From JAMHWF01 sp964371405 (GTDB taxonomy: Bacteria; Pseudomonadota; Gammaproteobacteria; Burkholderiales; Burkholderiaceae_C), in the NCBI GenBank assembly GCA_964371405.1, contig CAYJLV010000015.1:1-64000 (forward strand): a stretch of 64,000 nt of DNA, given 5' to 3'. The notes beneath the pieces were generated by a model that made no database searches, had not been told where the DNA came from, and was given only the letters and a program-made list of their open reading frames with translations. Shown piece after piece: positions 17,685-25,834 of this stretch (position 1 is its first letter; each line of letters starts with the position of its first letter). A program made the position numbers and the translations under genes.

Positions 17685-18653
17685 ATGGGAGCCTTGCGCC
17701 GCTTGAGCGTCGAGCAGCAGGTGGGTCTGCTGTTCGTCACATTGTTCGGGCTGCTCGCGCTCGTGACCGCCGTCGCCGTGCTGCGCGCGCTGCGCGACGC
17801 CGACGCCGAGGCGGCGGCTGCGCGCCGCGCCTTCGGGCACGACCTGCGCGCCGTCTGGATCGGCGCCGTGCTGTTCTGGATCGCGTGGGCCTCGGGCGCG
17901 TTCGTCGCGACACTGTTGTTCGCGCTGGTGTCGTTCATCGCGCTGCGCGAGTTCATCACGCTGACGCACACGCGGCGCGGCGACCACCGCAGCCTGATCG
18001 CCGCCTTCTTCGTCGTGCTGCCGGTGCAGTACGTGCTGGCCGGCTCGCGCTCGTTCAACCTGTTCAGCGTGTTCATTCCGGTCTATGCGTTCGCTGCACT
18101 GCCGATCCTCGGCGCGCTCGGCAACGACCCGACGCGATTTCTCGAACGCACGGCCAAGATCCAGTGGGGGACGATGGTCTGCGTCTACGGCATGAGCCAC
18201 GCGCCGGCGCTGTTGCTGCTCGACTTCCCGCGCTACGAGGGGCGGGGCGCCTTCCTCGTGCTGTTCCTCGTGCTCGTCGTCGCGGCGGCGCAGGTGGCGC
18301 AGCGCACGGCCGGCCGGCGCCTGCGCGCACTGCCCGCGGCGCGCCAGATCAGCCGCAGCTTCACCTGGCAGGCCTGGGCGCTCGGCGCGCTGGCCGGCGG
18401 CTTCGTCGGGCTGCTGCTCTACTGGGCGACGCCGTTCAAGGCCGGCCAGGCGCTGTTCATGGGCTTCGCGGCGGGCGGCGCCGGCACGCTGGGCGAACTG
18501 GTGATGAATGCCTTGAAGCGCGACGCCGGCGTGCGCCACTGGGGCGGCCGCCCCACCGTGACGGGCGCTGTCGGCCTGCTCGACCGCGTGGCGCCGCTGT
18601 GCTTCGCGGCGCCGGTGTTCTTTCATTCGGTGCGCTGGTACTTCGGAGTGTGA
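17685..18653 (+). CDS. CdsA-like phosphatidate cytidylyltransferase family membrane protein
   Basis: 322 residues, eight or so hydrophobic segments (about 17-37, 55-70, 68-85, 105-118, 124-138, 185-200, 225-245, 300-315). The CTP-transferase family pattern is present in weak form; the C-terminal region with G-A-V-G-L-L-D-R-V-A-P-L takes the place of the S-x3-R-x2-D-K signature (here D-R-V instead of K-D), so it belongs to the paralogous branch that accompanies short PlsC proteins. Expected role: synthesis of CDP-diacylglycerol or a related activated lipid; activity uncertain. Starts 6 bp after the acyltransferase. Confidence 0.75.
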   Translation: MGALRRLSVEQQVGLLFVTLFGLLALVTAVAVLRALRDADAEAAAARRAFGHDLRAVWIGAVLFWIAWASGAFVATLLFALVSFIALREFITLTHTRRGDHRSLIAAFFVVLPVQYVLAGSRSFNLFSVFIPVYAFAALPILGALGNDPTRFLERTAKIQWGTMVCVYGMSHAPALLLLDFPRYEGRGAFLVLFLVLVVAAAQVAQRTAGRRLRALPAARQISRSFTWQAWALGALAGGFVGLLLYWATPFKAGQALFMGFAAGGAGTLGELVMNALKRDAGVRHWGGRPTVTGAVGLLDRVAPLCFAAPVFFHSVRWYFGV

Positions 18654-18655
18654 AC

Positions 18656-19204
18656 TTGAGAATCCTCGGCATCGATCCCGGTCTGCGGACCACGGGCTTT
18701 GGCGTCATCGACGCCGACGGCGGCGAGCTGGCCTACGTCGTCAGCGGCACGATCGCGACCGACAGCATCGAAGGCGGCGCGCTGCCGGCGCGGCTGAAGG
18801 TCATCTTCGACGGCATCGCCGAGATCGTGCAGCGTTTCCAGCCCGACTGCGCGGCCGTCGAGATCGTGTTCGTCAACGTCAACCCGCAGAGCACATTGCT
18901 GCTCGGCCAGGCGCGCGGTGCCGCACTCACGGGGCTGGTGGCGCACGACGTGGCCGTCGTCGAATACACCGCGCTGCAGATGAAGAAGGCCATCGTCGGC
19001 CACGGCCAGGCGAAAAAGGAGCAGGTGCAGCAGATGGTCTCGAAGCTGCTGAAGTTGCCGGGCCTGCCCGGCAAGGACGCCGCCGACGCGCTCGGCCTCG
19101 CCGTCTGCCACGCCCACGCGGCGCGTTCGTTCGCCGCGATCGACAAGGCGGCCACGCGCGCCGGCGGCACGAAGTCGCAGTACCGCGCGGGGCGCAGCCG
19201 CTGA
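18656..19204 (+). CDS. ruvC: Holliday junction resolvase RuvC
   Basis: 182 residues. Endonuclease that cuts Holliday junctions with RuvAB. The TTG at 18656 gives M-R-I-L-G-I-D-P-G-L-R-T-T-G-F-G, the canonical start, with GGAG eight bases before. The catalytic acids are in place: Asp in G-I-D-P-G, Glu in A-V-E-I-V-F, and the D-A-A-D-A-L-G-L pair near residue 140. The Q-K-K-E-Q-V loop and C-H-A-H motif are typical. ruvA and ruvB are not adjacent in the window. It follows the lipid genes by two bases. Confidence 0.96.
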   Translation: MRILGIDPGLRTTGFGVIDADGGELAYVVSGTIATDSIEGGALPARLKVIFDGIAEIVQRFQPDCAAVEIVFVNVNPQSTLLLGQARGAALTGLVAHDVAVVEYTALQMKKAIVGHGQAKKEQVQQMVSKLLKLPGLPGKDAADALGLAVCHAHAARSFAAIDKAATRAGGTKSQYRAGRSR

Positions 19205-19228
19205 CCCGCGACTCCACCGAGGTGAACC

Positions 19229-19660
19229 ATGAGCATCGAACGATTCATGCACGGCTACAAGGCGGCCTGGGAACAGCGCGACGAGGCGCTCTTCTGCGCC
19301 CTTTTCACCGCCGAAGGCGAGTACCGCAACACGCCGTTCGCGGTGCAGCGCGGGCCGGCGGAACTGGCGGCGTACTGGCAGCGCGTCAAGCTGCAGCAAG
19401 ACGTGCGTGTCGACTACGACATCCTCGCCTCGGCGCCGGACTCGGGTATCGCGCACTGGCGCGTCACCTACCAGGTGGCCTCGGAGGAGCTGTTTCGCGT
19501 CTGGGCGCAATCGACAGGTACGAATCTCGTCGCACGCAAGCCGGGCGACCCGCTGCCGCGCATGGCGCTCGACGGCGTGCTGCAGGCGCATTTCGATGCC
19601 GGCGGACTGTGCCGCTCGTGCCGCCTGTGGTGGCACAGCATGCCGCAGGACGCGACGTGA
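19229..19660 (+). CDS. SnoaL/NTF2-like family protein
   Basis: 143 residues with an alpha+beta cone fold pattern: helix F-M-H-G-Y-K-A-A-W-E-Q-R-D (about 6-18), L-F-T-A-E-G-E-Y-R-N-T-P-F (25-37), and beta strands ending G-L-C-R-S-C-R-L-W-W-H-S. Members are mostly of unknown function; some are isomerases or cyclases. Nothing in the context gives a substrate. GAGGTG lies before the ATG. The 195 bp after it hold only short noise frames. Confidence 0.75.
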   Translation: MSIERFMHGYKAAWEQRDEALFCALFTAEGEYRNTPFAVQRGPAELAAYWQRVKLQQDVRVDYDILASAPDSGIAHWRVTYQVASEELFRVWAQSTGTNLVARKPGDPLPRMALDGVLQAHFDAGGLCRSCRLWWHSMPQDAT

Positions 19661-19855
19661 TTCGGTCCCGCGCCGCGCGCACGGCAGGCGCGCGGCCGAT
19701 GCGCGCATTGAGCCAGGTCAACTCCGGGGCGAGGTATCCCTAGAACGATCCTATCGCTAGCCCCGATTCCTGTGCGCCGGCGGCGCGCACAGAATCAGTG
19801 CCAATGCTCTCGCTGCCGTCGCGATGACACGAACGACAGTCACTTGGGAATCGTC

Positions 19856-20905
19856 ATGTACCGTTTTCCGACCTCGCGCGCACGCGCCGTCGGGGCCTGT
19901 TGCGTGCTCGTCGCCGGTCTCGCGGCCGCGGCGGCGAGCCGCGCCGAGGACATGCCGGTACGCGTGCTGCTCGACGGCCGCTTCGAGGGGCCGGCGGCGC
20001 TGTTCGTCGTACCGCACGCCAGGGGCTACTTCAAGCAGGAGAAGCTGAACGTCGTCATAGACGCCGGCAGCGGCTCGACCGGCACCGTCGCGCGCGTCGC
20101 CGCCGGCGCCTACGACATCGGCTTTGCCGACCTGGCGGCGCTGATGGAGTTCCACGCCAACCAGCCCGCCGCGCCGAACAAGCCGGTGGCCGTGATGATG
20201 GTCTACAACAGCACGCCGGCGGCCGTGCTGGCGCTGAAGAAATCAGGCATCCGCACGCCCTCCGACCTCAACGGCAGGAAGCTCGGCGCGCCGCTGCTCG
20301 ACGCCAGCCGACGCGCCTGGCCGGTGTTCGCCCAGGCCAACCAGATCGAGCACGTCGTCTGGACTGCGACCGGCGCCGGGCGCCGCGAAGCCATGCTGAT
20401 CGACGGCGAGGTCGACGCCATCACCGGCCTGTGGTTCACGTTGCTGCTCGACCTCGAGGCACGCGGCGTGCAGACGGCCGACATCGTCGTGCTGCCCTAC
20501 CACAGCCACGGCGTCAAGCTCTACGGCAACGCGATCGTCGTCGGCGAAGCCTTCCTGAAGCAGCACCCCGAGGCAGTGAAGGGCTTCCTGCGGGCGTTCA
20601 CCAAGGGCGTGCACGACGTCGTCGCCGACCCGAAGTCGGCGATCACCGCGCTGAAGGCGCGCGACGCCCAGATCGACGAGGCGGTCGAGCTGCGCCGGCT
20701 GCAGCTCGCGCTCGCCGCGACAGTGCTCACCGCCGATGCGCGCGCCGAAGGCTTCGGCAGCGTCGTCGCGCCGCGGCTGAACCTGATGGCCAGCCAGGTG
20801 TCGGACGCCCTCGGCACCAAGGAGCGCGTCAATCCGAACGCCGTCTGGAACGGCTCGTTCCTGCCCGGGTTGACCGAGCGCAACGTCTTCCTGGCGCGCA
20901 AGTAG
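19856..20905 (+). CDS. NMT1/THI5-like ABC transporter substrate-binding protein
   Basis: 349 residues. Signal peptide (about 1-30, ...G-A-C-C-V-L-V-A-G-L-A-A-A-A-A-S-R-A) followed by a periplasmic binding fold of the SsuA/NMT1 type: G-P-A-A-L-F-V-V-P-H-A-R-G-Y-F-K-Q-E-K-L (substrate entry), G-S-G-S-T-G-T-V-A-R-V-A-A-G-A-Y-D-I-G-F-A-D, and D-L-N-G-R-K-L-G-A. Such proteins bring sulfonates, nitrate-like ions or pyrimidine precursors to an ABC importer. No permease or ATPase follows, so it is an orphan and its ligand is unknown. Confidence 0.82.
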   Translation: MYRFPTSRARAVGACCVLVAGLAAAAASRAEDMPVRVLLDGRFEGPAALFVVPHARGYFKQEKLNVVIDAGSGSTGTVARVAAGAYDIGFADLAALMEFHANQPAAPNKPVAVMMVYNSTPAAVLALKKSGIRTPSDLNGRKLGAPLLDASRRAWPVFAQANQIEHVVWTATGAGRREAMLIDGEVDAITGLWFTLLLDLEARGVQTADIVVLPYHSHGVKLYGNAIVVGEAFLKQHPEAVKGFLRAFTKGVHDVVADPKSAITALKARDAQIDEAVELRRLQLALAATVLTADARAEGFGSVVAPRLNLMASQVSDALGTKERVNPNAVWNGSFLPGLTERNVFLARK

Positions 20906-20927
20906 CTCCCTCTGCCGCCCTCACCCC

Positions 20928-20955
20928 CGCCCTCTCCCACGAGTGGGATAGGGCG
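20928..20955. terminator. Imperfect hairpin between convergent genes
   Basis: CGCCCTCTCCCAC and TGGGATAGGGCG pair around a GAG loop (12-bp stem with one mismatch). It sits in the 50-bp gap between the plus-strand binding protein and the minus-strand DUF1615 gene, so it can act as a bidirectional terminator. It belongs to the same CCCTCTCCC-type hairpin family seen twice at 28700-28790. Confidence 0.55.
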
Positions 20956-22080
20956 TCACCCCGCCGTCGCGTCGGCGCGCGCGAGGCAGCGCTGGTGCCG
21001 CTCGTCGACGCGACGCGCGAACCACTCGGTCGTCAGCTTGCGCGTGATCTTCGGGCTCGCCAACGCGATGCGCGGCAGCACTGCGCGCGGCAACGCACGG
21101 CCGTTCGTGCGCTCGGCCAGCGCATAGACGCGCTCATGCAGCGTCGTGTGCTCGAAGCCGCGCTCGCCGCCGCGCTCGAGGTCGCGGCGGATCTCGCCCG
21201 CCGTCATGCCGAGGCGGCGCGCCAGAGTGCGCGTCGCCAGTTCGGTGGCGCCGGGCTCGCCGGCCGCCGCGGCGTGGCGGATCAGGTCGCCGTCGAGATC
21301 GAGCGGCACGCCCGACGCGACGGCAACGGCGTTCTGGAACGCGGCGTTGCGGCTGGCCCACCGGCCGGCATTGAAGTCGGCGAAGCGAAAGAGCGGCCGG
21401 TCGTACGGCGCCGCGTAGTCGAGCAGGTGCGCGATGCCGAAATAGAGGCCGCCGCGGCGCGTGAAAACTTCGTTGCGGATCGTGCCGGCGACCGGGTACG
21501 GGTAGCCCTTGGCCTGCGCCTGCGCCTGCGCGAACGCGACGCCGACCTGCATCGGCCCGCCGGTGCGCACCGGGTTGCGATTGGCAAAGAAGCTGCGGCC
21601 CAGCGGCACGATGCCGATGAAGTCGTCGAAGATGTCGCTGAGCTGCTTTTCCGTGCGCGCCGCGTCGATGCGCTCGGCATAGCTGCGCCCGTCAGGCGAT
21701 GTCAGGCGCAGCGCGGTGCGCACGACGAGCCGCGGCACACCGGCGCGCTCGGCCTGCGCGTCGATCTCTTTCCACGCCATCGCGGCGAGCCCGGGCACCA
21801 CCGGATCGACGCGGAATCCCGATTCCTGCTCGGTGACGGCAACGGCGGCGCACAGGCTCGCGGCATTGGCGGGCAGATCCATCGACGCAAAGGCGGCGTG
21901 GATGTCGGTCGCCCAGCCGGCGCGATCGGCGAGCGACGACGGCAACACGCGCGCGATCAGTGCGCGCGCTTCGGCCGGCGGCAGCGACGGTGCGGCCGGC
22001 GGCGGCGGCGTCGCGCAGCCTGCGGCGAGCAGGACGGCGGCGCTGGCGAGGAAGAGACGAAGTCGGGCGGCGGCGGGCAT
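20956..22080 (-). CDS. DUF1615 lipoprotein (lytic transglycosylase-like)
   Basis: 374 residues. Signal with lipobox-like L-L-A-A-G-C at about 14-19 suggests an outer membrane or periplasmic lipoprotein. The DUF1615 core includes V-T-E-Q-E-S-G-F-R-V-D-P (E-S-G-F, about 88-99, a lysozyme-like glutamate motif), G-P-M-Q-V-G-V-A-F-A and G-L-Y-F-G-I-A-H-L-L-D-Y. This looks like a lysozyme-fold lytic transglycosylase, but enzymatic activity of the family is not established to my knowledge. The ATG at 22080 starts directly at the signal peptide. Confidence 0.8.
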   Translation of the reverse strand: MPAAARLRLFLASAAVLLAAGCATPPPPAAPSLPPAEARALIARVLPSSLADRAGWATDIHAAFASMDLPANAASLCAAVAVTEQESGFRVDPVVPGLAAMAWKEIDAQAERAGVPRLVVRTALRLTSPDGRSYAERIDAARTEKQLSDIFDDFIGIVPLGRSFFANRNPVRTGGPMQVGVAFAQAQAQAKGYPYPVAGTIRNEVFTRRGGLYFGIAHLLDYAAPYDRPLFRFADFNAGRWASRNAAFQNAVAVASGVPLDLDGDLIRHAAAAGEPGATELATRTLARRLGMTAGEIRRDLERGGERGFEHTTLHERVYALAERTNGRALPRAVLPRIALASPKITRKLTTEWFARRVDERHQRCLARADATAG

Positions 22081-22226
22081 CGCGGCGGCATCTTGCCACC
22101 GCCGGCCGAAACGAGAAGCCCCGCTCGCGGCGACCCTGTCGAACCGCTCGCGCGAGGGCTTCGACACCTCAGCCCGAACGGGACCCGTGCTGCAGACGCG
22201 TGCGCAGATACGGGTGCAGATCCGCG

Positions 22227-23777
22227 TCAGGCGACGCGGAAGCGCTGCATCGCGGCCGCCAGGGTGTCGGCCTGCTGGCGCAGGCTTTCGGCGGCAGCAC
22301 TCGACTCCTCGACGAGCGCGGCGTTCTGCTGCGTCGTCGTGTCGAGCGAGGTGAGCGCCTGATTGATCTGCGCGATCTCGCCGCTCTGCTCCACCGTCGC
22401 GGAGCGGATGCCCGACACCAGTTCGGCGACGTTGGCGACCTGCGCGACGAGTTCGTCGATCGACGTTCCGGCCTGCGCGACCAGGCGGCTGCCGGTCTCG
22501 ACGCGCTCGGCCGAGGTCTGGATCAGGCCGGTGATCTCCTTGGCGGCGGCGGCCGAGCGCTGCGCCAGGCTGCGCACTTCGCCGGCGACCACGGCGAAGC
22601 CGCGGCCCTGCTCGCCGGCGCGCGCCGCTTCGACGGCGGCGTTCAACGCCAGGATGTTGGTCTGGAACGCAATGCCGTCGATCACGCTGGTGATCTCGGC
22701 GATGCGCTTGCTCGCGGTCGTGATCTCGCCCATCGTCTGCACGACGCGGGCGACGACTTCGCCACCCTCGCGGGCCGCATCGGCGGCGCGCGTCGCCGTC
22801 GCGCTGGCGCGGTCGGCCGAGCCGGCGTTGTCGTTGACGGCAGCGGTCAGCTGCTGCATCGACGACGAGGTCTGCTGCAGCGCCGACGAGGTGGCCTCGG
22901 TGCGCTGCCCGAGGTCGACGTTGCCGGTGGCGATCTCCGTTGCGGCAACGTGCACCGAATCGCTGGCGCGCTGCACCGACTGCATCGACTCGGCGAGCCG
23001 GCTGCGCACCGTCTCGGTGTCGTTGGTCAGCGCGCCGATCTCGTCGCGGCCGCCGCTGGCGATCGGCTGCGTCAGGTCGCCGCTGGCGAGGCGCCGCATC
23101 GCGTTCGACAGGCGGACGACGCGGCGCAGCACACCGCGGGCGACGAGCACGCTGAACAGGCCGGCCAGCGCGATCGCGAGCACGGCGGCGACGGCCAGCA
23201 CGACCTGCATCTGGCGGCTCGCCGACTGCGCGGCCGTCACGTCGGCGCCGGCGAGTTCGAGTTCGCGGCTGCTGATCTCGGTGACAGCCTTGAGCAGCGT
23301 CGCGTACTCGCGCTGCGCCGTCGTCAGGAAGGTCGCGGCTGTCGCCAGGCCGGTGCTCTTGAGGTCGAGCGTGTCCTTGAGCGCCTGGCGGTAGGTCTTC
23401 AGCGACTTGGCGATCCTCTCGAGCGACGCGCGCTCCGCGGCGTCGGCAGAATCGAGGCGCGCCTGCAGGTTCTTGTCGATGGTGTCACCCAGCGCGACGA
23501 TCGACTTGTCGACCGCGGCGACGGCCTGCTCGCTGTAGCCGACGGCCTCGAAGGCGATCGACTGGTTGATCAGGCCGTTGAGATCACGCAGATCGGACTC
23601 GAAGCGCGCGGCGAAGCCGTAGCTCGGCAGTCGCTCGGCGTAGAGCGACTGCAGCGCCGCGCCGAGACGCGACGAACCCCACAGCGTGATGCCGCACAGG
23701 CCCAGCAGCAGCGCCAGGCACAGCGCAGGCACGAGGGCGAGTTTGAACTTGAGCGACAGGTTGTCGAGCGCGCGCAT
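22227..23777 (-). CDS. Methyl-accepting chemotaxis protein
   Basis: 516 residues. TM1 at about 11-32, a periplasmic four-helix-type ligand domain (about 35-190; rich in A/L/D helices), TM2 at about 192-212, HAMP (R-V-V-R-L-S-N-A-M-R-R-L-A-S-G-D-L), and the cytoplasmic signalling hairpin with I-D-G-I-A-F-Q-T-N-I-L-A-L-N-A-A-V-E-A-A-R near 395-415. The end A-M-Q-R-F-R-V-A lacks a CheR-binding pentapeptide. A Cache-domain protein is encoded 65 bp upstream on the same strand, suggesting a sensory pair. Ligand unknown. Confidence 0.92.
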   Translation of the reverse strand: MRALDNLSLKFKLALVPALCLALLLGLCGITLWGSSRLGAALQSLYAERLPSYGFAARFESDLRDLNGLINQSIAFEAVGYSEQAVAAVDKSIVALGDTIDKNLQARLDSADAAERASLERIAKSLKTYRQALKDTLDLKSTGLATAATFLTTAQREYATLLKAVTEISSRELELAGADVTAAQSASRQMQVVLAVAAVLAIALAGLFSVLVARGVLRRVVRLSNAMRRLASGDLTQPIASGGRDEIGALTNDTETVRSRLAESMQSVQRASDSVHVAATEIATGNVDLGQRTEATSSALQQTSSSMQQLTAAVNDNAGSADRASATATRAADAAREGGEVVARVVQTMGEITTASKRIAEITSVIDGIAFQTNILALNAAVEAARAGEQGRGFAVVAGEVRSLAQRSAAAAKEITGLIQTSAERVETGSRLVAQAGTSIDELVAQVANVAELVSGIRSATVEQSGEIAQINQALTSLDTTTQQNAALVEESSAAAESLRQQADTLAAAMQRFRVA

Positions 23778-23842
23778 GCTTTCTTCCTTGGTGTCTGGAT
23801 CCCCCGGGAAGCGGTGGCCTCGAGGACCGCCGCAGTCCCGGT

Positions 23843-24292
23843 TCACTCGAAGTAGGTGACGCCGACGTAGGCGTCCTGGCCCGGCACGCGCTTGGCGACC
23901 ATCTTGCCGTCGTCGATCTTCTTGGTCGTCGGGTTGGCCCAGCGGAACTCGATGTTCGTCTCGCCCTTGGCCTGCACCCCGGAGATCACTTCCTGCACGA
24001 AGGGCTTGCCGGCGGCGTCCTTGGCTTCGTACATGTTCTTGCCGACGATCTTCTCGTTGGCGGCATGCGCCAGCATGTTGCCCTTGAAGTCGGCGACGAC
24101 GACATAGGCCTTCGTGCCCTTCCACTTGCCGCCGGCGTTGAACTCCTTGACGGCGCCCTCGACGCCCTTGCTCTTGAGCTCGGCATGCGCCGCATCGAGC
24201 AGCGCCTTCGCTTCGGCGACGCTTTCGGCTTGCGCCAGTGCGGCGGCGCTGCAGAACGCGATGGCGGCGGCAGCGCGGATCCAGGTCTTCAT
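23843..24292 (-). CDS. Secreted single Cache domain protein
   Basis: 149 residues. Signal peptide (M-K-T-W-I-R-A-A-A-A-I-A-F-C-S-A-A-A-L-A-Q-A), then an sCache_2-like domain: F-N-A-G-G-K-W-K-G-T-K-A-Y-V-V-V-A-D-F-K-G-N-M-L-A-H is split here by positions about 52-75, with K-F-V/P-F-V-Q-E-V-I and the terminal Y-V-G-V-T-Y-F. Free-standing periplasmic Cache proteins may bind small organic acids and hand the signal to a receptor; the adjacent chemoreceptor is the obvious partner (inference). Same strand, upstream of the MCP. Confidence 0.85.
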   Translation of the reverse strand: MKTWIRAAAAIAFCSAAALAQAESVAEAKALLDAAHAELKSKGVEGAVKEFNAGGKWKGTKAYVVVADFKGNMLAHAANEKIVGKNMYEAKDAAGKPFVQEVISGVQAKGETNIEFRWANPTTKKIDDGKMVAKRVPGQDAYVGVTYFE

Positions 24293-24545
24293 CGGACGAC
24301 TCCTGTGGTCGGTTGAAAGGTCGGCACGGCAGGCCCGCCGCACCGAAGCGCGCCGGGTGATCGGCACAATGCAGACGATTCTTGAGAATTCCCGACAGGC
24401 GCGTGCGCCGATAAGCAGGGTGAAAACGGCGCAGATGCGCCCCGGGCGCCCTGCCGCCGGACCGGCACGGCCCGATTGGGCTCGCAACGCCCCGGCCTGG
24501 CGCCGGGGCGACGGATTTCGCCGCTGCGGAGCCCGCCCTCGCCCG
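24293..24545. other. Intergenic region, no gene seen
   Basis: About 250 bp between the Cache-protein start and the 3' end of the GST gene (both minus strand). It contains a slightly AT-richer patch (TTCTTGAGAATTCC around 24375) that could hold the promoter of the Cache-MCP pair, but I cannot define -35/-10 elements with confidence. No RNA or repeat is evident. Confidence 0.4.
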
Positions 24546-25220
24546 TCAGCCGCTGGCGTAGTCGTACGGCCCGCCGCGCTCGAGCGCGCGGGCATAGGCC
24601 GGGCGGCGGTGGATGCGGTGCAGGAAATCGTGCAGCCGCGGCCGGCTTTCGTCGAGGCCGGCACGGGCCGCGGCCGCTTCGAGCGGGAAGCTCATCTGGA
24701 TGTCGGCCGCGCTGAACTCGGGGCCGGCGAACCAGTCGCTGCGCACCAGCTCGGCTTCGAGGTAGTCGAGGTGCGCCTTCAACTGCGGCGTGACGAAGGT
24801 CGACATCACCTTGTGCACGATGCCGCGCACGACGGGCTTGACGATGAAGGGCGCCGGTGCCTTGGCAATGCGGTCGAACACCAGCTTGAGCAGCAGCGGC
24901 GGCATCGCCGAGCCCTCGGCATAGTGCAGCCAGTAGGTGTAGCGCAGCCGCTCGGGCGTCCCGTCCTTCGGCACGAGCCGGCCTTGCCCGAAGCGGTCGA
25001 CCAGGTACTCGATGATCGCGCCCGACTCGGCCAGCGTCACCGCGCCGTCGACGACGACGGGCGACTTGCCCAACGGATGCACGCGCCGCAGCTCGGGCGG
25101 TGCGCGCATTGTCTTGGGATCACGCTTGTAGTGCCGGATCCCGTAGGGCACGCCGAGCTCTTCGAGCAGCCACAGCACGCGCTGCGAGCGCGAATTGTCG
25201 AGGTGGTGGACGGTCAGCAT
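24546..25220 (-). CDS. Glutathione S-transferase family protein
   Basis: 224 residues. N-terminal thioredoxin-like domain: H-H-L-D-N-S-R-S-Q-R-V-L-W-L-L-E-E-L (active-site Ser in S-R-S-Q), the cis-Pro motif K-S-P-V-V-V-D and the glutathione contact E-S-G-A-I-I-E-Y-L. C-terminal helical domain from about 85, with A-D-I-Q-M-S-F-P (N-capping region). Resembles yeast/bacterial GTT1-like GSTs. Conjugation substrate unknown; cytosolic. Confidence 0.9.
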   Translation of the reverse strand: MLTVHHLDNSRSQRVLWLLEELGVPYGIRHYKRDPKTMRAPPELRRVHPLGKSPVVVDGAVTLAESGAIIEYLVDRFGQGRLVPKDGTPERLRYTYWLHYAEGSAMPPLLLKLVFDRIAKAPAPFIVKPVVRGIVHKVMSTFVTPQLKAHLDYLEAELVRSDWFAGPEFSAADIQMSFPLEAAAARAGLDESRPRLHDFLHRIHRRPAYARALERGGPYDYASG

Positions 25221-25278
25221 GCGGGCATTGTGCGACCGGCGCCCTCCGGTGCGCCCCTCGACTCGACAGACTGCGCCG

Positions 25279-25536
25279 TCAGGCGGCGACGCGGGCGCGG
25301 CTGCCGCCGCCGAGCATCAGCTCCTGGATCCACAGCGCCGACTGCGAGCAGCCCGCGCCATGGCGCTCGGGCTCGTGGCGCAAGCCGATGGCGACGCGCC
25401 CGGTCCACCAGATCTGGCGCCCGGTGCCGGGCAGCATCACCGGCCCGACGTGGCCGGGCGGGATCGCGACGGGCGGCGACACATCGTTCTGGCGGATCGA
25501 AGGGCTGGCGTCCATCGTGTCGTGTCGTTCCTGCAT
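25279..25536 (-). CDS. Conserved hypothetical protein
   Basis: 85 residues, no recognised catalytic domain. The central segment G-R-Q-I-W-W-T-G-R-V-A-I-G-L-R-H-E and the end A-L-W-I-Q-E-L-M-L resemble small proteins of unknown function found in many Burkholderiales. The ATG at 25536 is preferred because GGAGG lies five bases before it; a TTG 18 nt further upstream would be an alternative. It is a single-gene unit between the GST gene and the GH1 promoter region. Confidence 0.65.
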   Translation of the reverse strand: MQERHDTMDASPSIRQNDVSPPVAIPPGHVGPVMLPGTGRQIWWTGRVAIGLRHEPERHGAGCSQSALWIQELMLGGGSRARVAA

Positions 25537-25834
25537 GGCGTCCTCCAAATGCAATCGAGGTTTGGATCATTGCGAAACCGGCACCGCGCGACACTGCCTC
25601 ACCTCGGGGGCGCGGCGCGCGCGTGCTGTCACAGTGATTCGTGCCCATGCCGGCGCCTTCAAGGCAAACGCTGCGGCAAAGCGCGCCGGCGACTGGTATC
25701 GGTTGCCGCCCGAGGCGGCCTCCGCAGCGATGCCGGCAGCCTCTGCAAACCCGATGCCAGGCCGCCGGCGAAGTGGCCGATGCCGACCGGGTCGGCTGCT
25801 ACAGTCGGCTCGACCCTTGAAGACCCGTCGCCGC
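25537..25834. other. Intergenic region upstream of the GH1 gene
   Basis: Nearly 300 bp between divergent genes. It should hold promoters for both. A partly symmetrical segment at 25693-25707 (GGTATCGGTTGCC) has a weak likeness to LacI-family sugar operators but matches on only part of the dyad, and no LacI-type gene is nearby. No gene or stable RNA is seen. Confidence 0.4.

Noticed and set aside
25693..25707. LacI-family operator upstream of the GH1 gene
   Set aside because: Only partial dyad symmetry and no LacI-type regulator nearby.
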